DNA from: Eudorina sp. 2006-703-Eu-15 | Taxonomy: Eukaryota; Chlorophyta; Chlorophyceae; Chlamydomonadales; Volvocaceae | Length of the DNA stretch: 64,000 nucleotides | Direction: 5' to 3' | NCBI GenBank assembly: GCA_003117195.1 | Contig: BDSI01000143.1 | Span: 124,001-188,000, forward strand | Shown here: positions 52,902-63,654 of the stretch, piece after piece | Layout of the letters: every line of letters starts with the position of its first letter | How positions within the stretch are numbered: position 1 is the stretch's first letter | The notes under the pieces: model-generated | Seen by the model: only the letters and a program-made list of their open reading frames with translations | Told to the model about the DNA's origin: nothing | Databases searched by the model: none | Translations under genes and position numbers: made by a program

Positions 52902-54670
52902 CACTCACGCCGGGAATATGGGTCGAGTTCTGCGTGTATTCTACACGCATACGGGAAACGCCTGGGCGCAAGTTTGCCCCTTGCATGTCAAGCCACTCCT
53001 GTTCTGCCTGCCTGAGAACACGCCTGAGAACACACATGGCCAGACAAATCCACACGCGCAGACACATACATGACTAAGACACCCCCAACCCGCATCGCAC
53101 ACGGGGAAGGGGGTTCAGGCTGTCTTGACAAACCACACACACACAGATGAGGTGCGCGCGGGCGGCACCCTCGGTCTTTGTCCCTCGGTCTTTGTCCCTC
53201 GGTCTTTGTCCCTCGGACGCGCGTCTCCTGCGCCGAGTCGGACCACACGCCGCACGCCGCAGCCGTTACCGTTACTCTGCCCCAACATCGCCGAAGAGCG
53301 ACGACGGCGACTTCTTGAGCTCATTATCAACATCAATAAGACAAATTACGGAGGCGTCTCTGGATTCCTTGTATGCCTAGGCAGACCTCTTAAAGGGGGT
53401 GATACAGCCGCGCGCGCGCGCACTGCCTATACGGCATGACGGCGCCGCGGCGCCTTCCGCGCAAACGTCGAGGCACGTGGTGGTGTTGGGCCGATCTCCT
53501 CCTCTGCCTCTGTGCCCGCCGCCGGCTTCGACTTCGGCCGCATTATCCTGACCGGTCCAAGGGCGCATAACACCTTTCTCTTGTCTGTCAACGCCGCACC
53601 ATCTGGACCAGACACAACGGGCCGGGACAGTATGGCACCAAGGCACACCAGGGTCCATCCTGGGTATCGCAATGTTGCCCCACACCACGCCGCAGGCGGA
53701 TGCGCTACGCTACGCCACACCACACCACACCGCACAGTATCACACCCTGCGCAACCACATTCCCGTCCCGCATCAGTGGCGGCGGGCGGCTACCGCAGCC
53801 GCATCAGCCGCAGCAATCATTTCAGGGCGTTGCTCCCGCTGTTTCAGGGGCCTGTCCTTGCGATCCCAGTCCCAAACAATCGATGAAAAGGCCGCACATA
53901 CGGGCAGCCGGTGCATGGGCAGCGGAATGCGACCCCCACAACCGACCACCCACTTCTGCGAACAAACCAACTGCCAGGGCCCTCACCGAGCCGTACAATA
54001 ACACGGCCTGCGGACAGGGTTGGGATCAGAGCTGACTGCTCCAGCTGCGCATAGTGCCACACACAGCATTTCGCCGCTCAGACCGCCAACCGAGCCCGGG
54101 CCGGATCAGGTGCTCCCTGTACGGCACTACAACTCTGTCGTACATCCCAACGGCATGTGACAAGGTGCTGCCGCTGCCGTTGCTGTTACCCCTCACAATC
54201 AAGGGCATCCCCCCGGGCGATTGCGCCGGGCCTTGATCACACCTCTGGCGATATGTCGCCAATGCGCATCCCACGTCAGCGATCCATTTGCAGTACGCCG
54301 ATCCGAGCAGCCGTACAGTTATTTCAGCCGCACACAAGCCGTACAGACATAATAATAGGAGCCCAATGTGCATCGCATGGATCAATCCTGGTCGCAACCT
54401 GGCCGCTCGTGCTTGCCCCTGATGGCTCGTCCAAACGGGCTCGTCCAAACGGACTTGTCATCTTATACACCAACTACCGTGACCCAAGATACCATGAGGC
54501 CCATCTTGTACGACGACGGTGTGCCGCCTGGGAAGGCGGACCCGCAGCATTCCCATTCCCATTCGGTACCACATTTGCACGGCCATGTTCCACATCGTTG
54601 CAAGACATCCCCCTCCGCATTCCAGAAACCCACATCACAAACGCATCTTATTGTGCCGCACCGCGCCCAT
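52902..54670. other. Intergenic or unrecognised 3' exons of the gene at 54671
   Basis: No family recognised. A minus-strand stretch 54535-54484 has an acceptor-like TTCCCAG and continues in phase from the AG/GTGAAT at 54668 (reading RHTVVVQDGPHGILGH), so 3' exons of the neighbouring gene may lie here. Confidence 0.35.
53171..53214. repeat. 14-bp tandem repeat GGTCTTTGTCCCTC x3
   Basis: Three perfect copies in non-coding sequence. Confidence 0.95.
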
Positions 54671-56734
54671 TCACCTGGCCAGAAGCCTTTCCAGGTCACG
54701 CTTCACCAAGTCCACGTCGATCCGAGGCCCTGAGGCCCCCAACCCGCCGCCGCCGCCGCCGCCACTCGTTCCGCCGCCGCCCATCGTCGCATCCCCTGCC
54801 TCTGGACCCCTTCCCGCGCCGGCGGACGGCGAGGCGGCCCCGACCGACCGACGGGTCGCCAACGCGGGCGGCAGCGCCGGCGCGGCCCGCGGCGGCGCCG
54901 CTGCCGCCGCCGCCGACAGCGCCAACGCGGGCGGTGTGAGGCTGCGCCCCAGCTGAGACGCCCGGTACTCAGGCGAGGTCGTTGCGGTCGTGGCCGCAGC
55001 CGGAAAGGACGCCGAGGCGGGGCCCAGGACGCGGGACCCGGGCCGCCGCACCGCCCAGAGCTGTTCCTGCGGCGGCAGTGGCGGCGGCGGCGGCGACGAC
55101 GACGACCCATGGGGCGGTCGCGAGCCCGCGGCGGCGGCGTGCTCGGCGGCGGCCGCGCTGCCAGTTCCGGCTGCGCCGCCGGTTGCGATGGCACCAGGCG
55201 ATGCCGACAGCGGCCCCATGGGTTTGAAGAGCGACTGCAGGTAGCTGTCTTCGCTGCTGTCGCTGCTGTCAGAGCTGCTGCTGTCCCCAGGCTCCCCCGT
55301 CAATCGCCGGCGGCGGTGCAGGTACCGCGACGTGCAAGATGTCGATCGACGGTTGCGATCCGCCGGAAGCGGTCGCACGCCGCCGCCGTCGACGTGCGCC
55401 GCCGCGGATGCCGTACTCCACGTCCCGGCGGCGGCGCCGCCGCTGCCGCCGCTGCTGCCGCGGCCGCCGCCGCCGTCGCTGGCGCAGGCACTGAGCTGTT
55501 CAGTAACTGAGATCGGTGCCGCCAATCGCTGCTGGTGCTGCTGCTGCTGCTGCTGGCCCTCCTCCTCCAGGGTTTCCAACCGGCTGCCCAGGCTGCCGTG
55601 CTTCTGGCCGTGTTGCGGCACGCTCAGTCGCCGCTGCGAGCGACCAGCCAGGGTCCGAGGCGTCACGTCCGCCGCCGCCGCCGCCGCCGGCGGCGGCGTC
55701 ACCATCATGGCCGGTGTGGACGCCCTCTCGAAGAGCCCCGCCGCCGGCGCCGCCGCGGGCGGCTGCTGGTACGGCTGCTGGTACGACGGCAGCGGGGCAT
55801 GAGTCACGGCCCAGTGCGTCGGCGACATGGGCGGCGGGTGCGGGTACAGTGGCGGGGGCTGGGCGATGAACTTGGGAGTCGCGCCGAAGCTGTTATGGCG
55901 GCGGGGGGCTGTCGTACTGCCGCCTGCGGCGGAGGACAAAGACGCCGCCGCCGCCGCCGACGCGGCGGTGCCGTGCCCGCGGCTGAGATCCTCATCGATC
56001 AAGGCTACGAGATTCTTCGCCGCCTCCAGCGCGGCGTCGGCGGATGAGCTCGACCGGCCGATGCCGCCGCTGCCAGCTGCTGGATGCAGCCCCGTCGGCG
56101 TCGGCGGCAACTCAAGCACGGACGCCAGGCGCGGCCCGCCGGGCGCCGTCAGGCCGCCGCGCCGCACATGAAAGTTGTCCTCGCTCGAATCGCTGTCGGC
56201 GGCGCCGCCACTCACCGTCGTAGCTTTGCCATACTCTGCCGGCGGCGGTCGCGGTGGCTGCGGCGGCGACGGCACCTTGAAAGAGCCCGCCGGCGGGTCC
56301 TTGGTCATAGCCAGGGGCTCCGACAGACTCCGGTTCCTCCCAGAGTTCCCACGGGATAAACGGGAGTGCAGCGGCGTCGACGTCGGCACCGCAGCGGCGC
56401 CGCCGCCACGACGAGACTCGCCAGACAAGGGCGATGACAGGGCAGCGGCCAGATCCTCCGGCGTGGATCCCGAGTACGACATCGGGGAGCCCTGCCCGCT
56501 GGTCCCGGCCGACGCCGGCGGCGGCACGGATGGCGGCGACGGCGGCGGCGACGGCGTGAAGCTGCCGTACACAGGGGAGACGGCGGAGGAGGACGCAGAG
56601 CGGGGCCACTCGGGCGGCCTGGGCTGTAGCTGCGCATCGGGACCCACGGGGCGGAAGGCAGGGGTGAGGAGGTACGGCAGCATGCTGCCGGCACCGCGGT
56701 TGCGGACGGCCCGGGCGACGGAAGGCGGCATCAT
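54671..56734 (-). CDS. Long Ser/Pro/Ala/Gly-rich ORF, function unknown
   Basis: 687 codons open from ATG 56734, with a TAA 12 bases upstream in frame. The translation is low-complexity: Pro-Pro-Ser, poly-Ala, poly-Gln (QQQQQQHQQ) and phospho-acceptor-like Ser/Asp runs (SSSSDSSDSSEDSYLQSL). The final DVDLVKRDLERLLAR looks helical and ordered. The stop is TGA within AGGTGAAT, which is also a good donor (exon end 54669), so the protein may continue downstream. High GC at third positions and 2 kb without a stop argue for coding. It may be the second part of the same gene as 57055-59811, or separate. Likely a disordered regulatory protein; no domain recognised. Confidence 0.55.
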   Translation of the reverse strand: MMPPSVARAVRNRGAGSMLPYLLTPAFRPVGPDAQLQPRPPEWPRSASSSAVSPVYGSFTPSPPPSPPSVPPPASAGTSGQGSPMSYSGSTPEDLAAALSSPLSGESRRGGGAAAVPTSTPLHSRLSRGNSGRNRSLSEPLAMTKDPPAGSFKVPSPPQPPRPPPAEYGKATTVSGGAADSDSSEDNFHVRRGGLTAPGGPRLASVLELPPTPTGLHPAAGSGGIGRSSSSADAALEAAKNLVALIDEDLSRGHGTAASAAAAASLSSAAGGSTTAPRRHNSFGATPKFIAQPPPLYPHPPPMSPTHWAVTHAPLPSYQQPYQQPPAAAPAAGLFERASTPAMMVTPPPAAAAAADVTPRTLAGRSQRRLSVPQHGQKHGSLGSRLETLEEEGQQQQQQHQQRLAAPISVTEQLSACASDGGGGRGSSGGSGGAAAGTWSTASAAAHVDGGGVRPLPADRNRRSTSCTSRYLHRRRRLTGEPGDSSSSDSSDSSEDSYLQSLFKPMGPLSASPGAIATGGAAGTGSAAAAEHAAAAGSRPPHGSSSSPPPPPLPPQEQLWAVRRPGSRVLGPASASFPAAATTATTSPEYRASQLGRSLTPPALALSAAAAAAPPRAAPALPPALATRRSVGAASPSAGAGRGPEAGDATMGGGGTSGGGGGGGLGASGPRIDVDLVKRDLERLLAR

Positions 56735-57054
56735 CGGGTGCGGTTAGAGACGACTGAGGGAGCGCTGTGCGGGAGCGAGGGTCGCTAACATCGCAAGGCC
56801 CACCTGCCCGCTCGGCCAAGTACACAGATGCCTCTTTCTGTCGTCCACGCCAATGTGCACCTCGGAAGCACAAGCACGGCACCACCAGGGGCCAACCTGG
56901 ACTGACGGGTTAACCGCCAACGCACCCAACTGCCAACGGGCAACCACACGCATGCGATCCGCCCACATGGGCGCAGTCAGTCGTCATCCGTCATCTGGGT
57001 TTGGACACCTTGACCGCCCCGAGCGATTTGTTGGGGACAGCGCCCGCCAAACCC

Positions 57055-59811
57055 CTACACCCTACCCCCCAGGAACAGCCGTACCTCGGCCCGGCGCGGC
57101 ATGGCGGCGGCGACGCCCTTCTCTCGCAGCAGCAGCTGCTGCTGCTGGTGCTGCTGTAGCTGCTGCTGCAGCTGCATCGCTGCCCGCTGCCGTGCGCCCG
57201 TGGCAGCGTGGCTATCAAAGGCCGCCGGGCCGGCGGTGGCGGGCCGCGAGGCCAACAACCGGCCAGGCGCCGCCGCCGCCGCGGCCGCCGCCACCGTCGG
57301 TGCCGCCGCCGCCGCCGACCGTCGGAGCGTCAGGTCCAGAAAGCCGACCAGGGTCTCGCCCGCGCCGCCGTCGCAGACGCCATCGCCACCGTCGCTGGCC
57401 CGCTTCTGCAATGACGACGGACCGACTCTGGGCGTGTCCGACCGACCGCGCACAACCAGCACGTCACCCACGCCGCCGCGGTCGCTGTCGCTGCCACTGC
57501 CACCGCCACTGCCGCCAGAGTCGCTGCCGCCCCAGGCGCGGCGGCGGCCGCCGCCCTTATGGCGGCTGCGATGCTGTAAGACATGTAGCTCATCCAGATC
57601 GAGCGCCGACGGCGCCGCCGCGGCCGAAGTGGACGGCAGCGCGGCGTCCGCGACGACCAGGGTGACGTCGGCCACGCCAGCGGCGGCGGCGATGGGCGGC
57701 GACAGGACGTGGCCGAACGGCGACGCCGGCTGCCGGCTCCTGCCGCGCTCCCCTTCCCGCTCCCGCTCCATGGAAGATCGGAGCACCAGCTGCCGCGCAC
57801 TCAACTCCGGGTCGGTGGATTCGCCCAAGCTACTGCCGTACCCGCTGCCGTGCCCGCCATTCGCCATGGCGACCGGCTGCGCGTCGTCGCCGGCGTGACT
57901 CTCCTCGCCTCCGCCGCCGCCAGGCGGCTTGCGTTTGCCGACGACGTTGACCGGGGCGCTTCTGGCCCCTAGCACCCCGCCCGCGGTCGCCACGAGCTGG
58001 CGCAGCGTCAGCTCCAACAGCTGCTCGCGCTCCTCCTCGGCGCTCTCCTCCCCCGAGCCAGCGGCGCCCGCCCCGGCCGCGGCCCCGCCACCGCCGCCGC
58101 CGCCGACCCCGTCCCCGCCGCCGCCACACCCGACGGGAACCGCCCGACCCACATCGCAGGATCGCGTCCTGCGGCCGTCGAGCCGAATCCCAATCGCGGC
58201 CGGCTCCACCCCGCCGCCGCCGGCGCCGCCGCGGCCATCGCCGCCGCCGCCGTCATTGGCCGGCGGCAGTCCCGCGGCCCCCGCCGCGGCTCCCGCAGGA
58301 GCAGCGCGCACGCCCATCAGTATCACCGTCCCGTCGCCCGAGGCGCTGTCTCTTGACAACCCCGTCGGGCTCCCCGTCCCCCTCGACTCCGCAGATGTAG
58401 AAATCTCTTCCCCTGGGTCTGCTTCAAAAGGCTGCGGCGACGCCAGCGCGGGCAGGAGGTCCGCGGCCCTGGCATCGGCGACGGCCTCCGACGCGAGTGC
58501 GTTAGATTCTGCCGTACAGCTCCCGGGCATCGGCGTCGCCGAAATCAGCAGCAGCAGCTCCTGGACGCTCTGCTCATCAAATCGTTTTTGCTGCAGTGAG
58601 CCCGCGTCCGGCACAGACGCAGGCAGCGACGGCGGCGGCGGCGGCGACGGAAGTCGCGACAGGAGCAGGAGCGCCGAGTTGTTGCTGTTGCCGTGCTCGT
58701 CCAGCCGCGTGCCGTCAGCGGCGCCGTGTCCGTACAGCTCCCGATCGTACCGCAACTCCCCGGAGCCGCTGCCGCCGGTGTTGACTGTGGCTGCGGCGGC
58801 GGCGGCGTTGCTGCTGCACACGCTGTCAATGCGGTGCAGCAACCGGTTGATCCGGCGCTCGCTGACGGTCCGCAGCGCGGCGGTCGGCGGCGCGGCACTG
58901 GGCAGGCCGCTGGCGCTGGTCCGGGCCCGTGGGAGAAACGGCGTGCTGCCGGCGGCGGGGGCGGCGGCGGCAGCGGCGGGAGCGGCGGGAGCGGCAGCGA
59001 CCGGCGAGCGCATGCGGAAGGACCTCACGGACGAGACCAGCGGCGAGGCAAAGGCGGCCGGGTTGACGGGCGCGGAGGTGGTGGGCTGCACCAGGGCTGA
59101 CAGCGCCGGCGCCGGCAGGGAGCTGGCGGCGAGGTACGCGGACGGCGCGGCGGGCGGCGAGGAGCCACTGGGCGGCGAGTCCGATGATCTGGCGGCGGCT
59201 GCAGCGGCGGCGACAGCGGCAGTGTAGAGCGCAGCGGCGAACGGCGTCTCCGTACTCGCAGTGCTTTCGGACGGCCGCTTGGTGGTGCCGGCGACGCCAT
59301 CGTTAGGAGATGGGGACGAAGGGCTGCTGCCATGGCTGCTGGGGACGGCCCCGGCAGGCTCCAGGGAGGAGTTCCGACCGAGCTGGCGGGACCTGATGTG
59401 GGTCGCAGCTGGGTTGACCGTCGGAGTGCTTGGAGAGGATGAGAGGAGCGGGGGGGTGGGTCCGGACTGGGGTGCGGCGGCAGGGGGCGTTGCTGAGGCC
59501 GACAACACACCTGGGGGCCCGGCTAAGGCGTCCGGGAAGTATTCTGGTTTAGTGGAGCCGAGCCATAGGGATCTGGCGCTGGTGGTGCCGGGGGCGAGGG
59601 TGGCAGTCGCCGTCCGACCGGAGTCGGGATAGACGTGAAGCGAGTTGGTGGGCACGACGAAGGCGGGGGCGCCGATGCCAGGGCCAGCGTCGACAGCGCA
59701 ATCCGTCGCGCTGCGCGACATGCCGTGCAACTCGCCGCAAGCAAGTTGGACGCTTCTGGGGGAGCTGCTGTCACATCGCCTGCGAATGGGATGGCGTGCC
59801 AGACGAGCCAA
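57055..59811 (-). CDS. Long Ala/Gly/Ser-rich ORF, function unknown
   Basis: 918 codons from ATG 59811 without a stop, rich in poly-Ala, poly-Gly and Ser/Pro. More ordered patches are RTVSERRINRLLHRIDSV, EQSVQELLLLISATPMPG, EEREQLLELTLRQLVAT and a C-terminal Gln-rich coiled stretch before MPRRAEVRLFLGG. The closing TAG follows a GGGTAGGG that could be a donor (G/GTAGGG), so splicing toward the ORF at 56734 is possible; no minus-strand TGTAA was seen in the 320 bases between them. An acceptor CAG at about 59790 in the first codons suggests the true 5' end may be an upstream exon. No enzymatic domain recognised. Confidence 0.55.
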   Translation of the reverse strand: MARLARHPIRRRCDSSSPRSVQLACGELHGMSRSATDCAVDAGPGIGAPAFVVPTNSLHVYPDSGRTATATLAPGTTSARSLWLGSTKPEYFPDALAGPPGVLSASATPPAAAPQSGPTPPLLSSSPSTPTVNPAATHIRSRQLGRNSSLEPAGAVPSSHGSSPSSPSPNDGVAGTTKRPSESTASTETPFAAALYTAAVAAAAAAARSSDSPPSGSSPPAAPSAYLAASSLPAPALSALVQPTTSAPVNPAAFASPLVSSVRSFRMRSPVAAAPAAPAAAAAAPAAGSTPFLPRARTSASGLPSAAPPTAALRTVSERRINRLLHRIDSVCSSNAAAAAATVNTGGSGSGELRYDRELYGHGAADGTRLDEHGNSNNSALLLLSRLPSPPPPPSLPASVPDAGSLQQKRFDEQSVQELLLLISATPMPGSCTAESNALASEAVADARAADLLPALASPQPFEADPGEEISTSAESRGTGSPTGLSRDSASGDGTVILMGVRAAPAGAAAGAAGLPPANDGGGGDGRGGAGGGGVEPAAIGIRLDGRRTRSCDVGRAVPVGCGGGGDGVGGGGGGGAAAGAGAAGSGEESAEEEREQLLELTLRQLVATAGGVLGARSAPVNVVGKRKPPGGGGGEESHAGDDAQPVAMANGGHGSGYGSSLGESTDPELSARQLVLRSSMEREREGERGRSRQPASPFGHVLSPPIAAAAGVADVTLVVADAALPSTSAAAAPSALDLDELHVLQHRSRHKGGGRRRAWGGSDSGGSGGGSGSDSDRGGVGDVLVVRGRSDTPRVGPSSLQKRASDGGDGVCDGGAGETLVGFLDLTLRRSAAAAAPTVAAAAAAAAPGRLLASRPATAGPAAFDSHAATGARQRAAMQLQQQLQQHQQQQLLLREKGVAAAMPRRAEVRLFLGGRV

Positions 59812-60594
59812 GAGTCGGTGGACAATATCGAAGAAGGTTGCATAATGCTTTTAAGTTTTGACTCTCTTATAAGACAATTTGGAAAACCCATACCAGTGAA
59901 TGGCACAAGCAGGAACGAAACTAGACAGAGCAACTTTGCCCGAATACTAAGCGCGACGCCGTTGGCGTGCAAATATCGACCAAATGAACAGAAATGAGCA
60001 CTAGTAATCAAAACGCGTGTCCAATGCTAATGCACGACCTATACCGACGGGTGACTGCGGCTCTGTCACGCCGTAGACGAAAGCCGAAACCCTTTCCTTC
60101 ATGTCCCGCGGCACCAATAGCTGACTATAGAAATTCGCTCATATGGGTAAACCAATGCTCTGTCAGAGCCACCGTTACGCACCAAGAAAGGCTTTCGATT
60201 TGAGAAGTGCAGAGTTCCTGAACGATAAATTTGCAGCAGGTCTGCGCTACCTAAATAATTGACCTAGTAATGAAGAGGAATCTGCTCCCTAGTTGCAGCC
60301 ACCAGACCTAGCTGTGGGTCCCGCACCCATTCAGGCTGGACACATCGGCGCTGAACAGTTACGCAGAACAAGATTCCGACAAGGCTTGTGTGAACGAATC
60401 CTTATCCGCTTGAAGGTCTTGTCATAATGGGCCTGTTTTCAAAGTAGGAAACTTGTACTGCTTCATTCCCGTACGGCACTCCAATTGTCAAACAAAACTT
60501 CGCAACTAATTGCGCTATGGTGAGCCATCCTCATCACATCGGTAGTGATCGAAGGGGTGTGCAAGGCTTGGTGCGCTGGTAATCATCGACAGCC
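59812..60594. promoter_or_regulatory. Divergent promoter region, Ala/Gly-rich gene / GLYR
   Basis: 783 bases between the divergent starts; AT-richer, with no clear TATA box or repeated element. The part nearest 59812 may hold a further 5' exon of the minus-strand gene. Confidence 0.35.
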
Positions 60595-63500
60595 ATGGCT
60601 ACCGCTATTACGTTCTGCAGCGGCGTCACGCCTGCGGCCCTGGGCAAGCGCAAATCCCATGCTAAGGACCGTCTCCAAACAAATCATGCATGGGTCCAGT
60701 GCCGATCGGCACGCGGCATCGCACCCTCGCCCTTCTCGACCGGCGCCCGTGCCGTTCCGCGCCGACACGTGGGCCTGACTCCCCGCCGACACGGCGCCTG
60801 CCCCCTGGTGTGCCAAACAGCTCTTGTCGAGGCCGCTCCTGGGAAGACTGTATTGGGCTTCGTCGGCATCGGAATCATGGGCCTGGCGATGGTGAGCAGT
60901 GCGCGTGTGGACCCCGCAAGCTTCACAGCGCCGAGTCAGGAAGGAAAGCACCACAACCGTCAGCACGGCATCCCCTTCCGCGGTTGCTCCCACCTGTGAC
61001 GTTACACGGGAAATGCCGCCCGCAGCAAACATCCGTATGTGTGACCGCTCTCGCGCAGTTCATCTTTACCTCTATCGATTCCCTATACCCTCGCCGGGAC
61101 TCCCCGTGTGGTGTCGTTCCCTCGACTTCGTGCTCTGGTCAGCACGATAAGAGTGGGCGCACTGCGTGCTGCGTATAGGAGATTGGAAGCCGCGCCCCGT
61201 GGATGTTAATGCTGTAGTATGTCCTGCTCAAGCTTACCGCACCCAATGGTAACTGATTTTGCTGTAACTGCCGCGTGTCCGCCTTCCGCCACCGCCGCCG
61301 CCGGACGTTGATGTGCGGCCGCGAACCTTCCAGACCCGCAACCTGCTCAAGGCGGGCTATGAGGTGGTGATCTGGAACCGCAACCCGGACAAGTGCAAGG
61401 CGCTGGAGGCGGAGGGCGCTAAGGTGGGGCGAGGGCGTTAAGTTGGGGCGAGCGCGGTCAGGGTGAGTGGCGGGTGGCGGGTCACCCTTTCAAGAACAGC
61501 CAGGAGCAGCAGCGCTTGTCAAGGAGCTGGACAGGAGCGGAGGCCCCTTAGGTATCCTTAGTCGGCACATCTCCGGCAGGGCTTCTGTGTTTCCGGCAAA
61601 GCGGATCGGTCCCCGTTGCCCCACTGTGCCGTCACCGTTGCCACCTCCTGAATGTCCTGGAAGCACTAGAAGCATGTGGAAGCATCTGGAAGCACTAGAA
61701 GCATCTGGAAGCATGTGGAAGCACCTGCCGGCACTCCCGAACATGGCGGTGCGGCGCGGCATCGCACCTCGGCACAGCTGATATGTCCTGCCTCCCCGCC
61801 GGCCGCGTACGTATACTGAGTTCTGCTGGGTGTGCCTGGGGTCGTTCTTCGGGTTTATTTCTTTTTTTCAATTTAACTCCCCGCCGGCCCGCACTTCTCC
61901 CGCGGCGCGGCCCTCCAACAGGTAGCCGCCACGCCGCGGGAAGTGGCCGCCGCCGCCACCTACACCTTCGCGATGCTGGCGGACCCGGAGGCGGCGCTGG
62001 AGGTGGCGATCAAGCCGGACGGGGTCGTAGCGGGTGGGTGGGACCCCGTCCTTCTGGGTCCGCGGAGCGGAAGAGACCCATGGGCCCCGAAACCCGCGCG
62101 GAATGCCGAATACCCAGGACACCGCCCAGCACGGGTCACGCGGCAGGGAATCGGTTGAAAACTCACTCACCAAAATGCACCATATGCGATTTTTGACGCT
62201 GTTGCCCGAAACGATGATGTCCGTGGATGCAAACGATTGGCTGGTCACTGGGAGGGGGTCGAGTCAGCGGAGACTGACCCGTCACGGTCCATCCCAGACT
62301 TCCGCTGCTGGACCTCGCCTCGGAGGCCCTCGGAGGCCCTCGGAGGCCCTCGGAGGCCCTCGGTGGGCCCTCCTCCCGTGGGTTCAAATCTCGTGTGCTG
62401 AGCTGCTCGCCACCACGCCCGCACCCGACACACCGAAGCCCCTACACATCCAAGCCCGACACGCGGGCTCGGTGGGTCGGGTCGTCCGCTCCCACCCTCA
62501 CCTCACCCGCGCCTTCGCCGCCCCAGGCCTGGCCCCCGGTAAGGGCTACGTGGACGTCAGCACGGTGGACGCCGCCACCTCCCAGGCCATCGCCGCCGCG
62601 GTGCGAGCCGCGGGGGCTGCCTTCCTGGAGGCACCCGTGTCCGGCAGCAAGGGCCCGGCGGAGCAGGGCAAGCTCATCTTCCTCACCGCGGGTGGGGCGG
62701 TGGCTGGCGCGCGTGGGAGGTCGGGATGGGTGGCTGGCGGGATGGGTGGCTGGCGGGATGGGTGGCTGGCGGGATGGGTGGCTGGCGGGATGGTTGGTTG
62801 GCGGGATGGGTGACTGGCGGGATGGGTGGCTGGCGGGATGAGAGCTGCTGTTGTCTCTGCTTAGGAGGGACCCAAGCGGCTCCCCCTGGAGGGATCAGCA
62901 GTCCGAGTGGCAGACGCAGTGGAAGGTGGTGCACCCAAGGCCTATTGCCCCGGGGTCCGTACTCCTGTCCCCCTCCCTGCTCCGGTCCCCACAGGCGACT
63001 CACTTGCCTCCAGACGTCAGCGCCGCCCATCCTGTATGCCCCACTATTAGAATCCCGCGGACGCTCCTCCCGCCCCTGCCCCGCCCCGCCCCTGCCCCGC
63101 CCCTGGCCCCTGGCCCCTGGCCCCTGGCCCCGCCCCTGCCCGCGCAGGCGACGAGGAGCTGTTCACGGCTGTGGCCCCCTCCCTGGACGTGATGGGCAAG
63201 GCCAAGTTCTTCCTGGGTCAGGAGGGCGCGGGCGCCAACATGAAGCTGGTGGTCAACATGGTGGGGCCGGACGAGCGGACGGCTGTGGGGGGCGGGGGTG
63301 TGGAGGGAGGCTGTAGGGAAGGGGTGGAGTGGCGGGGTGACAGAAGGAGGTGGAGCGGCGGAGCAGGCGAGGGACGCGGCGGGCCACGCGTTCGGAACGG
63401 GCCGGAATGAACGTGCGGTATCCATGATGTGCGTTCCTATCCTCCTCGTTCCTCCTCGTTCCGATGGTGCTGCTAGCGCCAGGCGGACTCTGCGGCCGCG

Positions 63501-63654
63501 TTGTGTCCTCTCGTAGTCTCAATCTTCTGGCGGCTTACCGCGCGCATCGGACGGACACCGTACTCCGTCCCGTGCCATCATGTCATGTCGGCGGGTGCAG
63601 GTCATGGGCGCCATGATGACCAGCTTCGCGGAGGGCCTCGCGCTGGCCGATAAG
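60595..63654 (+). CDS. GLYR: Plastid glyoxylate/succinic semialdehyde reductase (3' end beyond window)
   Basis: Exons 60595-60891, 61334-61423, 61922-62033, 62527-62691, 63148-63260 and 63601-63654 give the first 277 residues; the last donor (63655) leads to exons outside the window. Residues 1 to about 80 are Arg/Ala/Ser-rich, a chloroplast transit peptide. The beta-hydroxyacid dehydrogenase core follows: dinucleotide-binding GIGIMG (91-96), [47 protein letters not shown], substrate loop [13 protein letters not shown] and the catalytic lysine K254 in [16 protein letters not shown] and the GSK loop match plant GLYR rather than mitochondrial 3-hydroxyisobutyrate dehydrogenase. The enzyme reduces glyoxylate and succinic semialdehyde with NADPH, a detoxifying role. 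The plant enzyme has substrate loop GPVSGS; here Gly is Ala. Confidence 0.92.
61657..61725. repeat. GGAAGCA(C/T)CT minisatellite in GLYR intron 2
   Basis: Repeated 9-12 base units (GGAAGCATCT, AGAAGCATGT, GGAAGCACTA) in the intron. Confidence 0.85.
62321..62360. repeat. 10-bp repeat CGGAGGCCCT x4 in GLYR intron 3
   Basis: Four perfect tandem copies. They are followed by GGGTTCAAATCTCG at about 62379, which resembles a Pol III B box. Confidence 0.95.
62722..62841. repeat. 16-bp GGGATGGGTGGCTGGC minisatellite in GLYR intron 4
   Basis: About seven copies, slightly diverged in the fourth to sixth. Confidence 0.92.

Noticed and set aside
56112..56885. 257-codon minus-strand ORF overlapping the Ser-rich gene
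   Set aside because: Out-of-frame shadow of the 54671-56734 ORF with Arg/Pro-rich translation typical of GC-rich shadow frames.
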